Origin: Rhodoferax sp. U2-2l
Lineage (GTDB): Bacteria; Pseudomonadota; Gammaproteobacteria; Burkholderiales; Burkholderiaceae_C
DNA: 64,000 nt
NCBI RefSeq assembly: GCF_020594515.1
Contig: NZ_JAJCTH010000015.1
Span: 62,001-126,000 of the forward strand
Direction: 5' to 3'
The notes beneath the pieces are model-generated. The model made no database searches. It had not been told where the DNA came from and saw only the letters and a list, made by a program, of their open reading frames with translations. The position numbers were made by a program, and so were the translations under genes. Positions 17,923-26,977 of this stretch are shown here, piece after piece; the first letter of the stretch is position 1; each line of letters opens with the position of its first letter.

Positions 17923-18215
17923 GTTGCCAAATCGTTTCAGTAGTCTCCTGGGGACTTCTTGGGCGACGGGGCGTCGTTCAAAACCTCCAACCTGCCAAAA
18001 ACACCCAAATAGGCTAGCGAAACAATCGGCCCGCCCGCGCCGAAAACCGTTCCGCAGTCTCGCAAAAGAACACGATGCTTGCCGCGTGTTGACTCATGCA
18101 ATCAATTTCTAGGAATCGATCCAGGGAGGACAGGGCGACTCCAAAAGTTTAGGGTCATCCGAAGTCCAATGCCCACGATTGGCCTGCACAGTGCCCACCA
18201 AGGCCGGGCAGGCAA

Positions 18216-18815
18216 TCACAACAACCCCGTCACGATCTGCCCCAGCCGCCTCAGCGCCTGCTCCACATCCCTGTCCACCGGCCAGCCGCAGCTGATGCGC
18301 AGAAAGGCGTCAAAGAGCAGCAAGTTGGAGAACATCAGGCCGGGGCTGACCAGAATCTGCTCTTTCAAGGCCGCATCAAACACCCGTTTGCTCGACAGCT
18401 GCTGCGGCATTTCCACCCACAGCGACAAGCCACCGTCGGGCAGAGTCAGGCGGGTGCCGGGCGGGAAATGGCTGGCAATGGTTTCCGCCGTGTGTTGCCG
18501 CTGAACCTGCAAGGTGGCGCGCAAGCGGTGCAGATGGCGGTCGTAGGCGGGTGAGGCGATGAAGTCTGCCGCCGCCAGTTGTGACAGCTCCTCGTTGCTG
18601 CGGGTTTGGGTGAACTTGAGCATTTCGACCCGGGCTTGCCAGTGTCCGGCGGCCATCCAGCCCAGGCGCATACCGGGCGCGAGAATTTTGTGCAGTGATG
18701 CGCAGTAAATCACATTGCCCGTGGTGTCCCATGACTTCATGGCGCCCAGCGGTGCATCACCGCGTTGGCCTTCATTGACCAGCTCGCTGTAGGTGTCGTC
18801 TTCAATCCGCCTTGA
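18216..18815 (-). pseudogene. 3' fragment of a MocR-type (GntR/aminotransferase) regulator
   Basis: The frame reads EDDTYSEL, then ASLHKILAPGMRLGWMAAG (the PLP lysine region), then DGGLSLWVEMP and LRISCGWP, which is the C-terminal half of the aminotransferase-like domain of PdxR/MocR-type regulators. The GntR DNA-binding domain and the first part of the aminotransferase domain are missing. Homology stops at about 18815, where unrelated sequence begins. No sensible start codon exists, so this is a broken gene left in the accessory block. Confidence 0.78.
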
Positions 18816-19156
18816 CCGGCACGGCTGAGACAGGGTGATTGCGTCAGGCGACCGGGCTTGGGGGCCCAAGGCGCGCGTCTCAGGGGCTGGCGTACTGATC
18901 GGCATCACTCGCGCGTGATTGGGTCCCCAAACCGCATGCGCCTGGCCCAGTCGCCCTGGCGTGCATCGAGGAGGTTGTCTAACGGCACACTCACTCTGAC
19001 ATCGCCATATGGCCTGTGCGCTGGGTCTGGAGCCCCTTGATTTGGCACCACAATCCCATGTTCACTTTGACACGCGCGTCCACTGGGTCTGTCTGAATGA
19101 CGGGCGGCCAGTCGAGACGGATGTGATTTGATTCAACACATTCCTCACAACACAGC
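18816..19156. other. intergenic stretch upstream of the LOG gene
   Basis: About 340 bases between the MocR fragment and the LOG-family gene. It contains one short coding-like frame at 19009-19131 (40 codons, ATG to TGA) without a convincing ribosome binding site. No other gene, repeat or terminator is evident. Confidence 0.35.
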
Positions 19157-19738
19157 ATGAAAAATATTTGCGTTTATTGCGGCTCCAACCCGGGTCGACT
19201 GGAGGCCTATGCAGACGGTGCGCGCTCGCTGGCCAAGGCCTTGGTAGACCGCGACCTGGGGCTGGTTTATGGCGGTGCCAGCGTCGGCATCATGGGGCTG
19301 ATCGCCAACTCGGTCTTGCAACTGGGCGGGCGCGCCGTGGGTGTGATTCCCGAAGCCCTCAAGCGCAAGGAGATCGAGCACACCGGGCTGACCGAGTTAC
19401 ATGTCACCCGCTCCATGCACGAGCGCAAAACCCTGATGGCCGAGCTGTCAGACGGCTTTATTGCGCTGCCGGGCGGCATTGGCACGCTGGAAGAAATTTT
19501 CGAGGTCTGGACCTGGGCGCAACTGGGCTTTCATGCCAAACCCTGCGGCCTGCTCAATGTGGCGGGGTATTACGACGGTCTGACCACGTTCCTGGACCAC
19601 ACGGTGGCCGAGCAGTTCGTGCGGCCAGCACACCGCAGCACCTTGATGGTGGAGCCCACGCCCGACGCGCTGCTGGACCGTTTTGCCAGCTACCAGGCGC
19701 CTACCGTCCAGAAGTGGGTGGAGAAGGGTCAGACCTGA
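19157..19738 (+). CDS. LOG-family nucleotide 5'-monophosphate phosphoribohydrolase
   Basis: A 193-residue Rossmann-like protein beginning MKNICVYCGSNPG. It has the catalytic PGGIGTLEE motif (~110) and the SMHERK motif (~93), features of the LOG (lysine decarboxylase-like) family that cleaves cytokinin or purine riboside monophosphates to the free base. Full length for the family. The biological role in bacteria is usually nucleotide salvage. It lies upstream of nifV on the same strand but is separated by a terminator-like palindrome and the nifV control region, so it is not part of that operon. Confidence 0.88.
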   Translation: MKNICVYCGSNPGRLEAYADGARSLAKALVDRDLGLVYGGASVGIMGLIANSVLQLGGRAVGVIPEALKRKEIEHTGLTELHVTRSMHERKTLMAELSDGFIALPGGIGTLEEIFEVWTWAQLGFHAKPCGLLNVAGYYDGLTTFLDHTVAEQFVRPAHRSTLMVEPTPDALLDRFASYQAPTVQKWVEKGQT

Positions 19739-19783
19739 TCGCATCTGTTGGGCTGAAGCCCAGTTTGCGAATGAAATTGCCTT

Positions 19784-19808
19784 CTAGCCCTTATAAATCA
19801 AGGGCTAG
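19784..19808. repeat. dispersed CTAGCCCTT palindrome, copy 3 (terminator-like)
   Basis: Perfect 9-bp arms CTAGCCCTT / AAGGGCTAG around a 7-base loop, 45 bases after the LOG stop. This best-preserved copy could end LOG transcription before the nifV promoter. Confidence 0.6.
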
Positions 19809-19881
19809 CCACTATGGAAGTCGCAGCAATTCCACTTCTACCAACCGCAGGACAACTGCGTGTTGCTGCGCAGCCACGCTC

Positions 19882-19897
19882 TGTGCGAAACACCACA
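19882..19897. promoter_or_regulatory. NifA upstream activator sequence for nifV
   Basis: TGT-GCGAAACACC-ACA matches the NifA enhancer consensus TGT-N10-ACA exactly. It lies about 105 bases upstream of the -24 element, the normal distance for DNA looping by NifA. Confidence 0.75.
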
Positions 19898-20001
19898 ATT
19901 CCGACAAGCGCCGTCGGCCAGCTGGCCTGAAAGTGCCACCCAGAACCGACAAACTGGTCCGCCAATCGGGCTAAATGGCTGAAAAAGGGCGCAAATGCAG
20001 A

Positions 20002-20017
20002 TGGCATAAGCCTTGCA
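20002..20017 (+). promoter_or_regulatory. sigma-54 (-24/-12) promoter of nifV-nifW-rnf
   Basis: TGGCAT-N5-TTGCA with exact GG-N10-GC spacing, 26 bases before the nifV ATG. Together with the upstream TGT-N10-ACA site it marks a NifA-controlled operon. Confidence 0.85.
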
Positions 20018-20043
20018 AAGAGGTAGGCAAAGGAAGCGACACC

Positions 20044-21201
20044 ATGCCTCTGAACCCCATCATCAACGACACCACCCTGCGCGACGGCGAACAAACCGCC
20101 GGTGTCGCGTTCACGGTGGCCGAGAAGTGTGCGATTGCCACCGCGTTGTCAGCAGCGGGTGTGCCCGAGATGGAGGTCGGCATCCCGGCCATGGGTGAGG
20201 AAGAGATCGCCTGCATCAATGCCATCGCGGCCCTCCAGTTACCCGCCCAGCTGATGGTCTGGGGCCGCCTGACCGAGGCCGATCTGGCCAGCGCCCTGCG
20301 TTGTGATGCGGAAATCATCCACCTGTCGATCCCGGTGTCGGACATCCACCTGCAGCACAAGCTGAACCAGTCGCGCGACTGGGCGATTGAACAGGTCACG
20401 CGGGTGATCAGCCAGGCAGTGGCCAGCGGCCGCACGGTGTCGCTGGGCGCCGAGGACGCCTCACGTGCCGACCCGGCTTTTCTGGCCCAGGTGGCACGTC
20501 GGGCGCAAGCCTGTGGTGCCAGCCGCATCCGGTTTGCCGACACACTGGGGGTGCTGGACCCGTTCACCACCTATGACGCCATTGCCAGATTGCGCGACGC
20601 GGTCGACATCGAGATCGAGATCCATGCCCACAACGACCTGGGCCTGGCCACTGCCAACACCCTGGCCGCGCTGCGCGCTGGCGCCACCCATGCCAACACC
20701 ACGGTCAACGGTCTCGGTGAACGTGCTGGCAACGCGGCCCTTGAAGAAGTGGTGATGGGGGTGCGCCACCTACACCACGCTTGCACCGGTGTTGACACAC
20801 AAGCGCTGGTGACCATCTCGCACTTGGTCGCACGCGCTTCGGGGCGCCAGGTGGCGTTCAACAAAAGCATTGTGGGTGAGGCGGTGTTCACCCACGAGTC
20901 CGGCATCCACATCGACGGTCTGCTCAAAAACGCCTCGACCTACGAGAGTTTTGACCCGTCGGAGCTGGGGCGCCAGCGCCGCACCGTGCTGGGCAAACAT
21001 TCGGGCTCCCAGGCTGTGCGCCAGGCTTATGCCCAGATGGGGGTGGTGCTGGACGACGACGCCCTGACCGCCCGCCTGCTTGGGCGCATCCGCGACCATG
21101 CCATGCGTGTCAAGCAGGAAGCCACAGCGGACGAACTGCGCAGCTTTTTGCTGGAGTCTTTGGCACGGCCAACACCTCTGGCTTTTGCCAGAGCAGCCTA
21201 A
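20044..21201 (+). CDS. nifV: homocitrate synthase NifV
   Basis: A 385-residue enzyme condensing acetyl-CoA and 2-oxoglutarate to homocitrate, the organic ligand of the nitrogenase FeMo-cofactor. It shows [17 protein letters not shown] at the start, [11 protein letters not shown] (~197, metal-binding HxH), [14 protein letters not shown] (~224) and FTHESGIH (~285), all typical of NifV. The start at 20044 has AAGGA upstream; an upstream in-frame ATG at 19975 precedes the sigma-54 promoter and cannot be used. It is the first gene of a NifA-driven operon and is followed by nifW. Confidence 0.95.
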   Translation: MPLNPIINDTTLRDGEQTAGVAFTVAEKCAIATALSAAGVPEMEVGIPAMGEEEIACINAIAALQLPAQLMVWGRLTEADLASALRCDAEIIHLSIPVSDIHLQHKLNQSRDWAIEQVTRVISQAVASGRTVSLGAEDASRADPAFLAQVARRAQACGASRIRFADTLGVLDPFTTYDAIARLRDAVDIEIEIHAHNDLGLATANTLAALRAGATHANTTVNGLGERAGNAALEEVVMGVRHLHHACTGVDTQALVTISHLVARASGRQVAFNKSIVGEAVFTHESGIHIDGLLKNASTYESFDPSELGRQRRTVLGKHSGSQAVRQAYAQMGVVLDDDALTARLLGRIRDHAMRVKQEATADELRSFLLESLARPTPLAFARAA

Positions 21202-21250
21202 ACCACCGAACGCACCACTGCCCACCCACAGCCACACCGGAGGACACCCC

Positions 21251-21589
21251 ATGGAAACCTTTCTTCAACAGCTCAAAGCCCTCTCCTCGGCCGAGGACTT
21301 CCTGCATTACTTCGGGGTGCCGTTTGAGCAGAGTGTGGTCAACGTCAGCCGCCTGCACATCCTGAAACGTTTCTTCCAGTACATCCGCCAAGAGAACCTG
21401 CTGGCCGAGAGCAACGAAGTGGGCTTGTACACCGCCTACCGCGAGCAGCTGATCAAGGCCTACAACGACTTCGTCAAGTCCACCCCGGCACAGGAAAAGG
21501 TGTTCAAGGTGTTTCAGGACGTCAATGGCCGCCAGCATGTGTCGCTGGACAGCCTCAAGTCATCGCTGCCACGCCACGCCCTGGCCTGA
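21251..21589 (+). CDS. nifW: NifW nitrogenase-stabilising protein
   Basis: A 112-residue protein with the NifW pattern LSSAEDFLHYFGVPF near the start and HILKRFFQYI in the middle. NifW associates with the MoFe protein and protects it or assists its maturation under oxygen exposure. GGAGG precedes the ATG at 21251. It sits 49 bases after nifV, in the usual nifV-nifW order. Confidence 0.93.
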   Translation: METFLQQLKALSSAEDFLHYFGVPFEQSVVNVSRLHILKRFFQYIRQENLLAESNEVGLYTAYREQLIKAYNDFVKSTPAQEKVFKVFQDVNGRQHVSLDSLKSSLPRHALA

Positions 21590-21623
21590 AGCGCAGCACC
21601 TCGACAAGCCCCAAGGAGTCACC

Positions 21624-22676
21624 GTGTCCCAACGCCCTTCACACCCTGTCACGGCTGTCAGTCAGGCTGTTGTTGCGCCCCGGCAGGGTCTGCTGACCCG
21701 GCGCCGCCTGATGCTGCTGGCTGCGGCGGTGCCACTGGTGGCCTGGCGCGTTCAGCAAGGCGCCCATGCCGCCCCGTTGCAGTGGCAGGGGTTGGCCATG
21801 GGTGCGCCCGCCTCGGTCACCCTCCACCATGGGGGCGACACGACACGCGCCCAGGCGGCACTGTCGGCCATGCTGGCCGAGGTGAACCGACTGGAGGCCA
21901 TGTTCAGCCTGTTTCGCGCTGACTCGCTGATCTCCGAGCTCAACCGCAGCGGCCAACTCAAGGATGCGCCAACCGAATTTGTGTCACTGCTGGGCACCGC
22001 GCTGGACATGGCGGCAGCCTCCAAGGGCGTGTTTGACCCCAGCATCCAGCCGCTGTGGCGTCTGTACTTTGAGCATTTTGTGACCGGTGCCAACACAGCG
22101 CCACCGGCCAAGGAGCAGGTGGCGCAGGCCCGTGCTCTGGTGGACTGGCAGGGAGTGCAGATAACAGGCTCCCAGGTTCGGCTGGCCCGCCCTGGCATGG
22201 CGCTGTCACTCAACGGCGTGGCGCAGGGTTTCATCACCGACCGCTGCAGCGCGGTGTTACGCAGCCACGGCTTCAGCCACATGCTGGTCGACATGGGGGA
22301 GCCCCGCGCGGTGGCGCCCAAGCCCGATGGTTCGGCCTGGCAAATTGGTTTGGCTGACCCACGTGAACCGAGCCGGGAGATCCACACCCTGTCGGTGCTG
22401 GACCAAGCGGTGGCCACCTCCGGTGGTTATGGCACCCGGCTGGATGACGCTGGCCGCTACACCCACCTGATCAATGCGCGCTCAGGGCGCACCGCCCCCG
22501 CTTATGAAAGTGTCACGGTGGTGGCGCCCACAGCCACGCAAGGTGACGCCTTGTCCACCGCGCTGGCGCTGATTCCCAGCACCGATGTGTCAGCGCGGCT
22601 GGCCTTGTTGCGCACCCAACCGGGTTGCCGTGCCATTTGCATCAACCACGCTGGCCAGGTCAGTGAGCTGTCATGA
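21624..22676 (+). CDS. apbE: ApbE-like FAD:protein FMN transferase
   Basis: A 350-residue exported protein. The GTG at 21624 has AAGGAG 5 bases upstream. TRRRLMLLAAAVPLVAW (~28) looks like a twin-arginine signal. The ApbE domain follows with MGAPASVTLHHG, LDMAAASKGVFDPSIQPLW, SLNGVAQGFITDRC, LVDMGEPRAV and TSGGYGTR. ApbE attaches FMN to threonines in S/T-G-A-T motifs of RnfG and RnfD, which are encoded downstream in the same operon, so this copy is very probably dedicated to maturing the Rnf complex. Confidence 0.9.
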   Translation: MSQRPSHPVTAVSQAVVAPRQGLLTRRRLMLLAAAVPLVAWRVQQGAHAAPLQWQGLAMGAPASVTLHHGGDTTRAQAALSAMLAEVNRLEAMFSLFRADSLISELNRSGQLKDAPTEFVSLLGTALDMAAASKGVFDPSIQPLWRLYFEHFVTGANTAPPAKEQVAQARALVDWQGVQITGSQVRLARPGMALSLNGVAQGFITDRCSAVLRSHGFSHMLVDMGEPRAVAPKPDGSAWQIGLADPREPSREIHTLSVLDQAVATSGGYGTRLDDAGRYTHLINARSGRTAPAYESVTVVAPTATQGDALSTALALIPSTDVSARLALLRTQPGCRAICINHAGQVSELS

Positions 22677-23206
22677 ACACGCCCTACCCACCCGATGAAG
22701 CCTTGATCGAGGGCCTGGCCCGCGTGGTTGGTGTCGACGGTGACCGGGTCTGGCTGGCCACCGAGGCGCCACCGGCCTGCGGCAGCTGCGCCACCCAAAG
22801 TGCCTGTGGCAGTGGCAAGGCCAAACGCGGCGCCAGCTGGTGTGTGCCGCGCGACCTGGGGCCAGGCCAGCCCCTGCTGTCCTTGGGTGACCAGGTGTTG
22901 GTGGGGGTGGACCGCCGGGCGCTGACACGCGCCTCTCTGACCGCTTATGCCTTGCCGCTGCTGACGATGCTGGTCGCCGCCAGTGCCCTGCAAACGGCAG
23001 GTGACACGGTGGCGGTGGTCGCGGCGCTGGCAGGTTTGTTGCTGGGTGTGGCTGCGGCACGGGTGCTGGCGCGGCGTTGGCGTGAGGCGCTGGTGCCGGT
23101 GGTGCTGGGGCGCGCCAGCGGCGCGGCGGGCGCGGGCTGTGGGTCGTCCAGCGCAGAGCCGCTGCGCCGTGTCGCCATTCCCGTGGTTGAGCAGCGGGGT
23201 CTGTGA
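22673..23206 (+). CDS. rseC: RseC/MucC-family membrane protein
   Basis: A 177-residue protein whose ATG overlaps the apbE stop (ATGA). The N-terminal part has a cysteine set [13 protein letters not shown] (~36-48) typical of RseC. Two membrane helices follow ([18 protein letters not shown] and [20 protein letters not shown]). RseC proteins accompany rsx/rnf clusters, where they were linked to SoxR reduction; here a role in Rnf assembly or electron delivery is inferred. The cysteines could hold an Fe-S cluster. Confidence 0.85.
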   Translation: MNTPYPPDEALIEGLARVVGVDGDRVWLATEAPPACGSCATQSACGSGKAKRGASWCVPRDLGPGQPLLSLGDQVLVGVDRRALTRASLTAYALPLLTMLVAASALQTAGDTVAVVAALAGLLLGVAAARVLARRWREALVPVVLGRASGAAGAGCGSSSAEPLRRVAIPVVEQRGL

Positions 23207-23787
23207 TGCATGACTTTTTGCTTGTGTTACTGAGCACCGCCATTGTCAACAACGTGGTGCTGGCCAAGTTTCTGGGGCTGTGCCCGTTCATGGGCACCTC
23301 GTCGCGCATCGACACCGCCATTGGCATGGGGCTGGCCACCACCTTTGTGCTGACCCTCTCCACCGGTTTTGTCTGGGTGGCCGAGGCGCTGCTGCTGGCG
23401 CCGCTGGACCTGTCCTTCCTGCGCACCATGACTTTCATCCTGGTGATTGCTGCAGTGGTGCAGTTCACCGAGATGGTGATCCGGCGCATCTCACCGCCGC
23501 TGTACGAGGCGCTGGGCGTCTACCTGCCGCTGATCACCACCAACTGCGCGGTGCTGGGCATTGCGCTACTGACGATCCAGGCCGGTCACGGCTTTGTCGC
23601 CAGCCTGTTGCGTGGTTTTGGCGCGGCCTCGGGGTTTGGCCTGGTGCTGGTGATTTTTGCCGGGCTGCGTGAACGCCTGGCCCTGGCCTCGGTGCCCAAG
23701 GCTTTTGAGGGGGCGCCGATTGGTTTCATCACCGCCGGTGTTTTGTCGCTGGCGTTCATGGGTTTTGCCGGACTGGGAGGCCACTGA
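23206..23787 (+). CDS. rnfA: RnfA, membrane subunit of the Rnf complex
   Basis: A 193-residue integral membrane subunit beginning [16 protein letters not shown], the same length as family members. It has six hydrophobic helices and the conserved [16 protein letters not shown] (~15). RnfA and RnfE form the homologous membrane core. The start overlaps the rseC stop and its stop overlaps rnfB, so translation is coupled. In diazotrophs the Rnf complex uses the ion gradient to reduce ferredoxin or flavodoxin for nitrogenase. Confidence 0.95.
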   Translation: MHDFLLVLLSTAIVNNVVLAKFLGLCPFMGTSSRIDTAIGMGLATTFVLTLSTGFVWVAEALLLAPLDLSFLRTMTFILVIAAVVQFTEMVIRRISPPLYEALGVYLPLITTNCAVLGIALLTIQAGHGFVASLLRGFGAASGFGLVLVIFAGLRERLALASVPKAFEGAPIGFITAGVLSLAFMGFAGLGGH

Positions 23788-24368
23788 TGGACGCAACCGC
23801 ACTCAGCCATGCCGCGCAGGCGGTGGGCGCCATCGGTGTGCTGGGCACGGTTCTGGGCGTGATTCTGGGGGTGGCGTCACGTTATTTGTCGACACCGGTG
23901 GATGACCGCGCCGAGGCAGTGGCCGCGCTGCTGCCAGGCTCCAACTGTGCCCAATGTGGTTTTGCCGGGTGCAAACAGGCCGCTGCCGCCATGGTGGACG
24001 GCCGCGCCGCCCCAAGCGCCTGCCCACCCGGTGGCGCCTCCACGGCACAACGTGTGGCTGATTTGTTGGGAATGCGGCTGGTGATGGATGGTTCAGACGA
24101 GGCCCTGCCGACGGTGGCGTGGGTGGAAGAAGCGCGTTGTATTGGTTGCACCCGCTGCATCCGCAAATGTGGCTCGGACGCGATAGTGGGAGCCGCCAAA
24201 CAGATGCACACCGTGCTGCCCGAGGCCTGTTACGCCTGTGGCCTGTGTGTGGCCGAGTGCCCGACCCAAGCGATTGTGATGAAACCGGTGCTGCCAACGC
24301 TGGCCACCTGGCACTGGCCCAAACCCAAGCCCAAAACGGCCGTGGCCAGCCCTTTGACAACCGAATAA
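23787..24368 (+). CDS. rnfB: RnfB, iron-sulfur subunit of the Rnf complex
   Basis: A 193-residue protein. One N-terminal helix (AIGVLGTVLGVILGVASRYL) anchors it. A CAQCGFAGC motif (~51) binds a [4Fe-4S] cluster, and two bacterial ferredoxin motifs follow (CIGCTRCIRKC at ~118, CYACGLCVAECP at ~149). It is the likely docking point for the soluble ferredoxin that feeds nitrogenase. The start overlaps the rnfA stop. Confidence 0.95.
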   Translation: MDATALSHAAQAVGAIGVLGTVLGVILGVASRYLSTPVDDRAEAVAALLPGSNCAQCGFAGCKQAAAAMVDGRAAPSACPPGGASTAQRVADLLGMRLVMDGSDEALPTVAWVEEARCIGCTRCIRKCGSDAIVGAAKQMHTVLPEACYACGLCVAECPTQAIVMKPVLPTLATWHWPKPKPKTAVASPLTTE

Positions 24369-24383
24369 CGAGGACGTTTCAGC

Positions 24384-25892
24384 ATGTGGTCTTTTCGTGT
24401 TCGTGGCGGCGTCAAGCTGCAGTACCACAAGGAACTGTCCAGCGAAAAAGCGGTGGTGCCTATGCCGCTGCCGCGCAGGCTCTACCTGCCGCTGCAGCAA
24501 CACATTGGCGCGCCTGCCCTACCCGTGGTGGCGGTGGGTGACACCGTGCTCAAGGGCCAGTTGATTGCCAAGGCGGCGCCGGGTTTGTCGGCGCCAGTGC
24601 ATGCTTCGAGCTCCGGCACGGTGGTTGCCATTGAAGAGTATGTGGCACCACACCCGTCCGGTTTGCGGCAAAAGACCATCATCATTGCCACCGACGGGCA
24701 AGACCGCTGGGCCGAGCTGCCCAAACCCATCACCGACGATTTTCCGCTGGGTGTGACACCCGCTGAACTCAACAGCCGCGTGGCAGCGGCGGGTATTGTG
24801 GGCATGGGCGGTGCGGCTTTCCCGTCTGCGGTGAAGCTCGACCTGAAAAGCCGTTACCAGCTCGACACCCTGCTGATCAACGGGGCCGAGTGTGAACCCT
24901 ACCTGACCTGCGACGACCGCCTGATGCGCGAAGAGGCCGCCGCCGTGATCGACGGTGTGCGTATCCTGGCCTATGCGCTGGAGGTGCAGTCGGTGGTGTT
25001 TGCGATTGAGCGCAACAAACCACAGGCGCTGGCCGCCATCCGCGAGGCAGCCCGGGTGGAGCCCTGGATCAAGGTGATGGCCCTGCCAACCCGTTTCCCG
25101 ATGGGCTCCGAGCGCCACCTGGTGCTGGCCTGCACCGGGCGCGAAACACCTTCACGCAAACTCACGGCAGACATCGGTGTGGTGGTGCACAACGTGGCCA
25201 CCGCACGCGCCGTGGCGCGCACCGTGCGCAGCGGTGAACCCCTGATCAGCCGGGTGGTGACGGTGTCTGGGCGCGGCATCCGCGAGCCAGCCAACATCAA
25301 TGTGCCCTTGGGGACACTGGTGGAAGACCTGCTGGTGTTCTGCGGTGGCCTGCACCCGGTGCCACACAAACTCATTGGTGGTGGCCCGATGATGGGTGCG
25401 CCCCTGCCGTCGGTGCAGGTGCCGGTGGTCAAGGGCACCAGCGGTGTGCTGGCGCTGACTGCCGACGAGGTCAACGACGGGGCCGAATCGCCCTGCATCC
25501 GCTGCGGCAGTTGTGTCTCGGCTTGCCCCTGCGGCCTGGTGCCGCTGGAGATGGCGCAACTGGTGCGCCGGGGCGACCTGCAAGGGGCACAAGCCATCGG
25601 CCTGCAGGACTGCGTGAGCTGCGGCTCGTGCTCCTTCATCTGCCCGTCGCACATCCCGCTGTCGCATTACTTCAACTTCGCCAAGGGGCAGCTGGGTGCG
25701 CTGGACCGCGACTCAAGGCGGCAGGACCGTATCCGCGCCCTGATCCAGGCGCGCAACGAACGCGCCGCGCGCGAGGCCGAAGCCAAAAAGGCCGCCGCCG
25801 CTGCCCGCAAAGCCGCCAAAGCTGCCGCCGCAGCCGCCAGCGCCGCCGCGCCGGTCGACACACCTGCCAGCCAGCTGGAGGAATCCACATGA
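24384..25892 (+). CDS. rnfC: RnfC, NADH-oxidising Fe-S/flavin subunit
   Basis: A 502-residue peripheral subunit. It has a RnfC barrel-like N-terminus, a NuoF-like region (GMGGAAFPSAVKLDLK, LINGAECEPYLTCDDRLM) and two ferredoxin motifs, CIRCGSCVSACP (~372) and CVSCGSCSFICP (~411). It accepts electrons from NADH. The last ~60 residues are an Ala/Lys-rich charged helix (AEAKKAAAAARKAAK), a common low-complexity tail in RnfC. GAGG precedes the ATG, and the stop overlaps rnfD. Confidence 0.95.
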   Translation: MWSFRVRGGVKLQYHKELSSEKAVVPMPLPRRLYLPLQQHIGAPALPVVAVGDTVLKGQLIAKAAPGLSAPVHASSSGTVVAIEEYVAPHPSGLRQKTIIIATDGQDRWAELPKPITDDFPLGVTPAELNSRVAAAGIVGMGGAAFPSAVKLDLKSRYQLDTLLINGAECEPYLTCDDRLMREEAAAVIDGVRILAYALEVQSVVFAIERNKPQALAAIREAARVEPWIKVMALPTRFPMGSERHLVLACTGRETPSRKLTADIGVVVHNVATARAVARTVRSGEPLISRVVTVSGRGIREPANINVPLGTLVEDLLVFCGGLHPVPHKLIGGGPMMGAPLPSVQVPVVKGTSGVLALTADEVNDGAESPCIRCGSCVSACPCGLVPLEMAQLVRRGDLQGAQAIGLQDCVSCGSCSFICPSHIPLSHYFNFAKGQLGALDRDSRRQDRIRALIQARNERAAREAEAKKAAAAARKAAKAAAAAASAAAPVDTPASQLEEST

Positions 25893-26977
25893 TCACCATG
25901 GCCACCCGGGCCGGGCCCTTCACCCACACCGTCAACAGCATCAGCCGCACCATGCTGTGGGTGATGGCGGCACTGCTGCCACCCACCGCCTACGGTTTGT
26001 GGCTGTTTGGCTGGCCTGCCATTTTTCTGTTTGCCATCACCCTGGCCACGGCCCTGGTCGCAGAGGCGCTGATGTTGAAGCTGCTGGGCCAGCCGGTGCG
26101 CGCCCGGCTGGCGGACGGCTCGGCCCTGCTGACCGGCTGGTTGCTGGCCCTGAGTTTGCCACCCTGGGCGCCGTGGTGGATCGGGTTTCTGGGCGCGCTG
26201 GTGGCGATTGTGCTGGGCAAACACCTGTTTGGCGGTTTGGGCCAAAACATGTTCAACCCCGCGATGGTGGCGCGTATCGTGTTATTGATTTCATTCCCGG
26301 TGCAGCTCACGGTGTGGGTGGCACCGGCGCCAATGGGCAGCCCTGGTGCGCCGTCCTTCCAACAGGCCCTGGCTTACTTCGCAGGCCACACCGCGCTGCC
26401 TGAACACATGAGTGCAGCCACCTCACTGGGTGTTCTCAAAACCGAACACTCACGCGGCATCTCTGTGGCCAAAACCACCGAACAGCTGCCACCCCCTGAG
26501 CAACTGGCCATTGGCCGCGAGTCAGGTTCGATGGGCGAAACCTCGGCTGGCCTGCTGCTGGCGGGCGGGCTGTTGCTGCTGGCCTTGCGCATCATCTCCT
26601 GGCACATCCCTCTGGCGATGCTGGGCACCCTGGCCACGCTGGCGCTGGTCTCCAACGCGCTGGACCCCAGCCGCTTTGCCGCGATGCCGATCCACCTGCT
26701 GTCCGGGGCCACCTTGCTGGGCGCCTTTTTCATCGCCACCGACTACGTGACCTCGCCGGTATCACGCAGTGGGCAACTGTTGTTTGGTGCCGGCATTGGT
26801 GCCCTGACCTGGGTGATCCGCTCGCTCGGGGCCTATCCGGAAGGGGTGGCCTTTGCCGTGGTGCTGATGAATGCGATGGTGCCGCTGATTGACAGGGGCT
26901 TTCGCCCGCGCGTGTTTGGCCGCAGTCGGCGTGGCCAGTCGCTGGATGCCAACTCGGGACAGAAGATCAAACTATGA
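25889..26977 (+). CDS. rnfD: RnfD, flavinylated membrane subunit
   Basis: A 362-residue membrane protein with multiple helices, starting at the ATG overlapping the rnfC stop. The FMN attachment motif SGAT appears in HLLSGATLLGAFFIATDYVTSPVS (~271), the target of ApbE encoded upstream. GLGQNMFNPAMVARIVLL (~117) is another conserved NqrB/RnfD segment. RnfD and RnfG relay electrons across the membrane between RnfC and RnfB. A stretch of about 60 periplasmic residues (~165-215) is of unknown function. Confidence 0.94.
   Translation: MITMATRAGPFTHTVNSISRTMLWVMAALLPPTAYGLWLFGWPAIFLFAITLATALVAEALMLKLLGQPVRARLADGSALLTGWLLALSLPPWAPWWIGFLGALVAIVLGKHLFGGLGQNMFNPAMVARIVLLISFPVQLTVWVAPAPMGSPGAPSFQQALAYFAGHTALPEHMSAATSLGVLKTEHSRGISVAKTTEQLPPPEQLAIGRESGSMGETSAGLLLAGGLLLLALRIISWHIPLAMLGTLATLALVSNALDPSRFAAMPIHLLSGATLLGAFFIATDYVTSPVSRSGQLLFGAGIGALTWVIRSLGAYPEGVAFAVVLMNAMVPLIDRGFRPRVFGRSRRGQSLDANSGQKIKL

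Noticed and set aside
19975-20043. Upstream ATG for nifV
   Set aside because: It precedes the -24/-12 promoter, so it would not be in the transcript.
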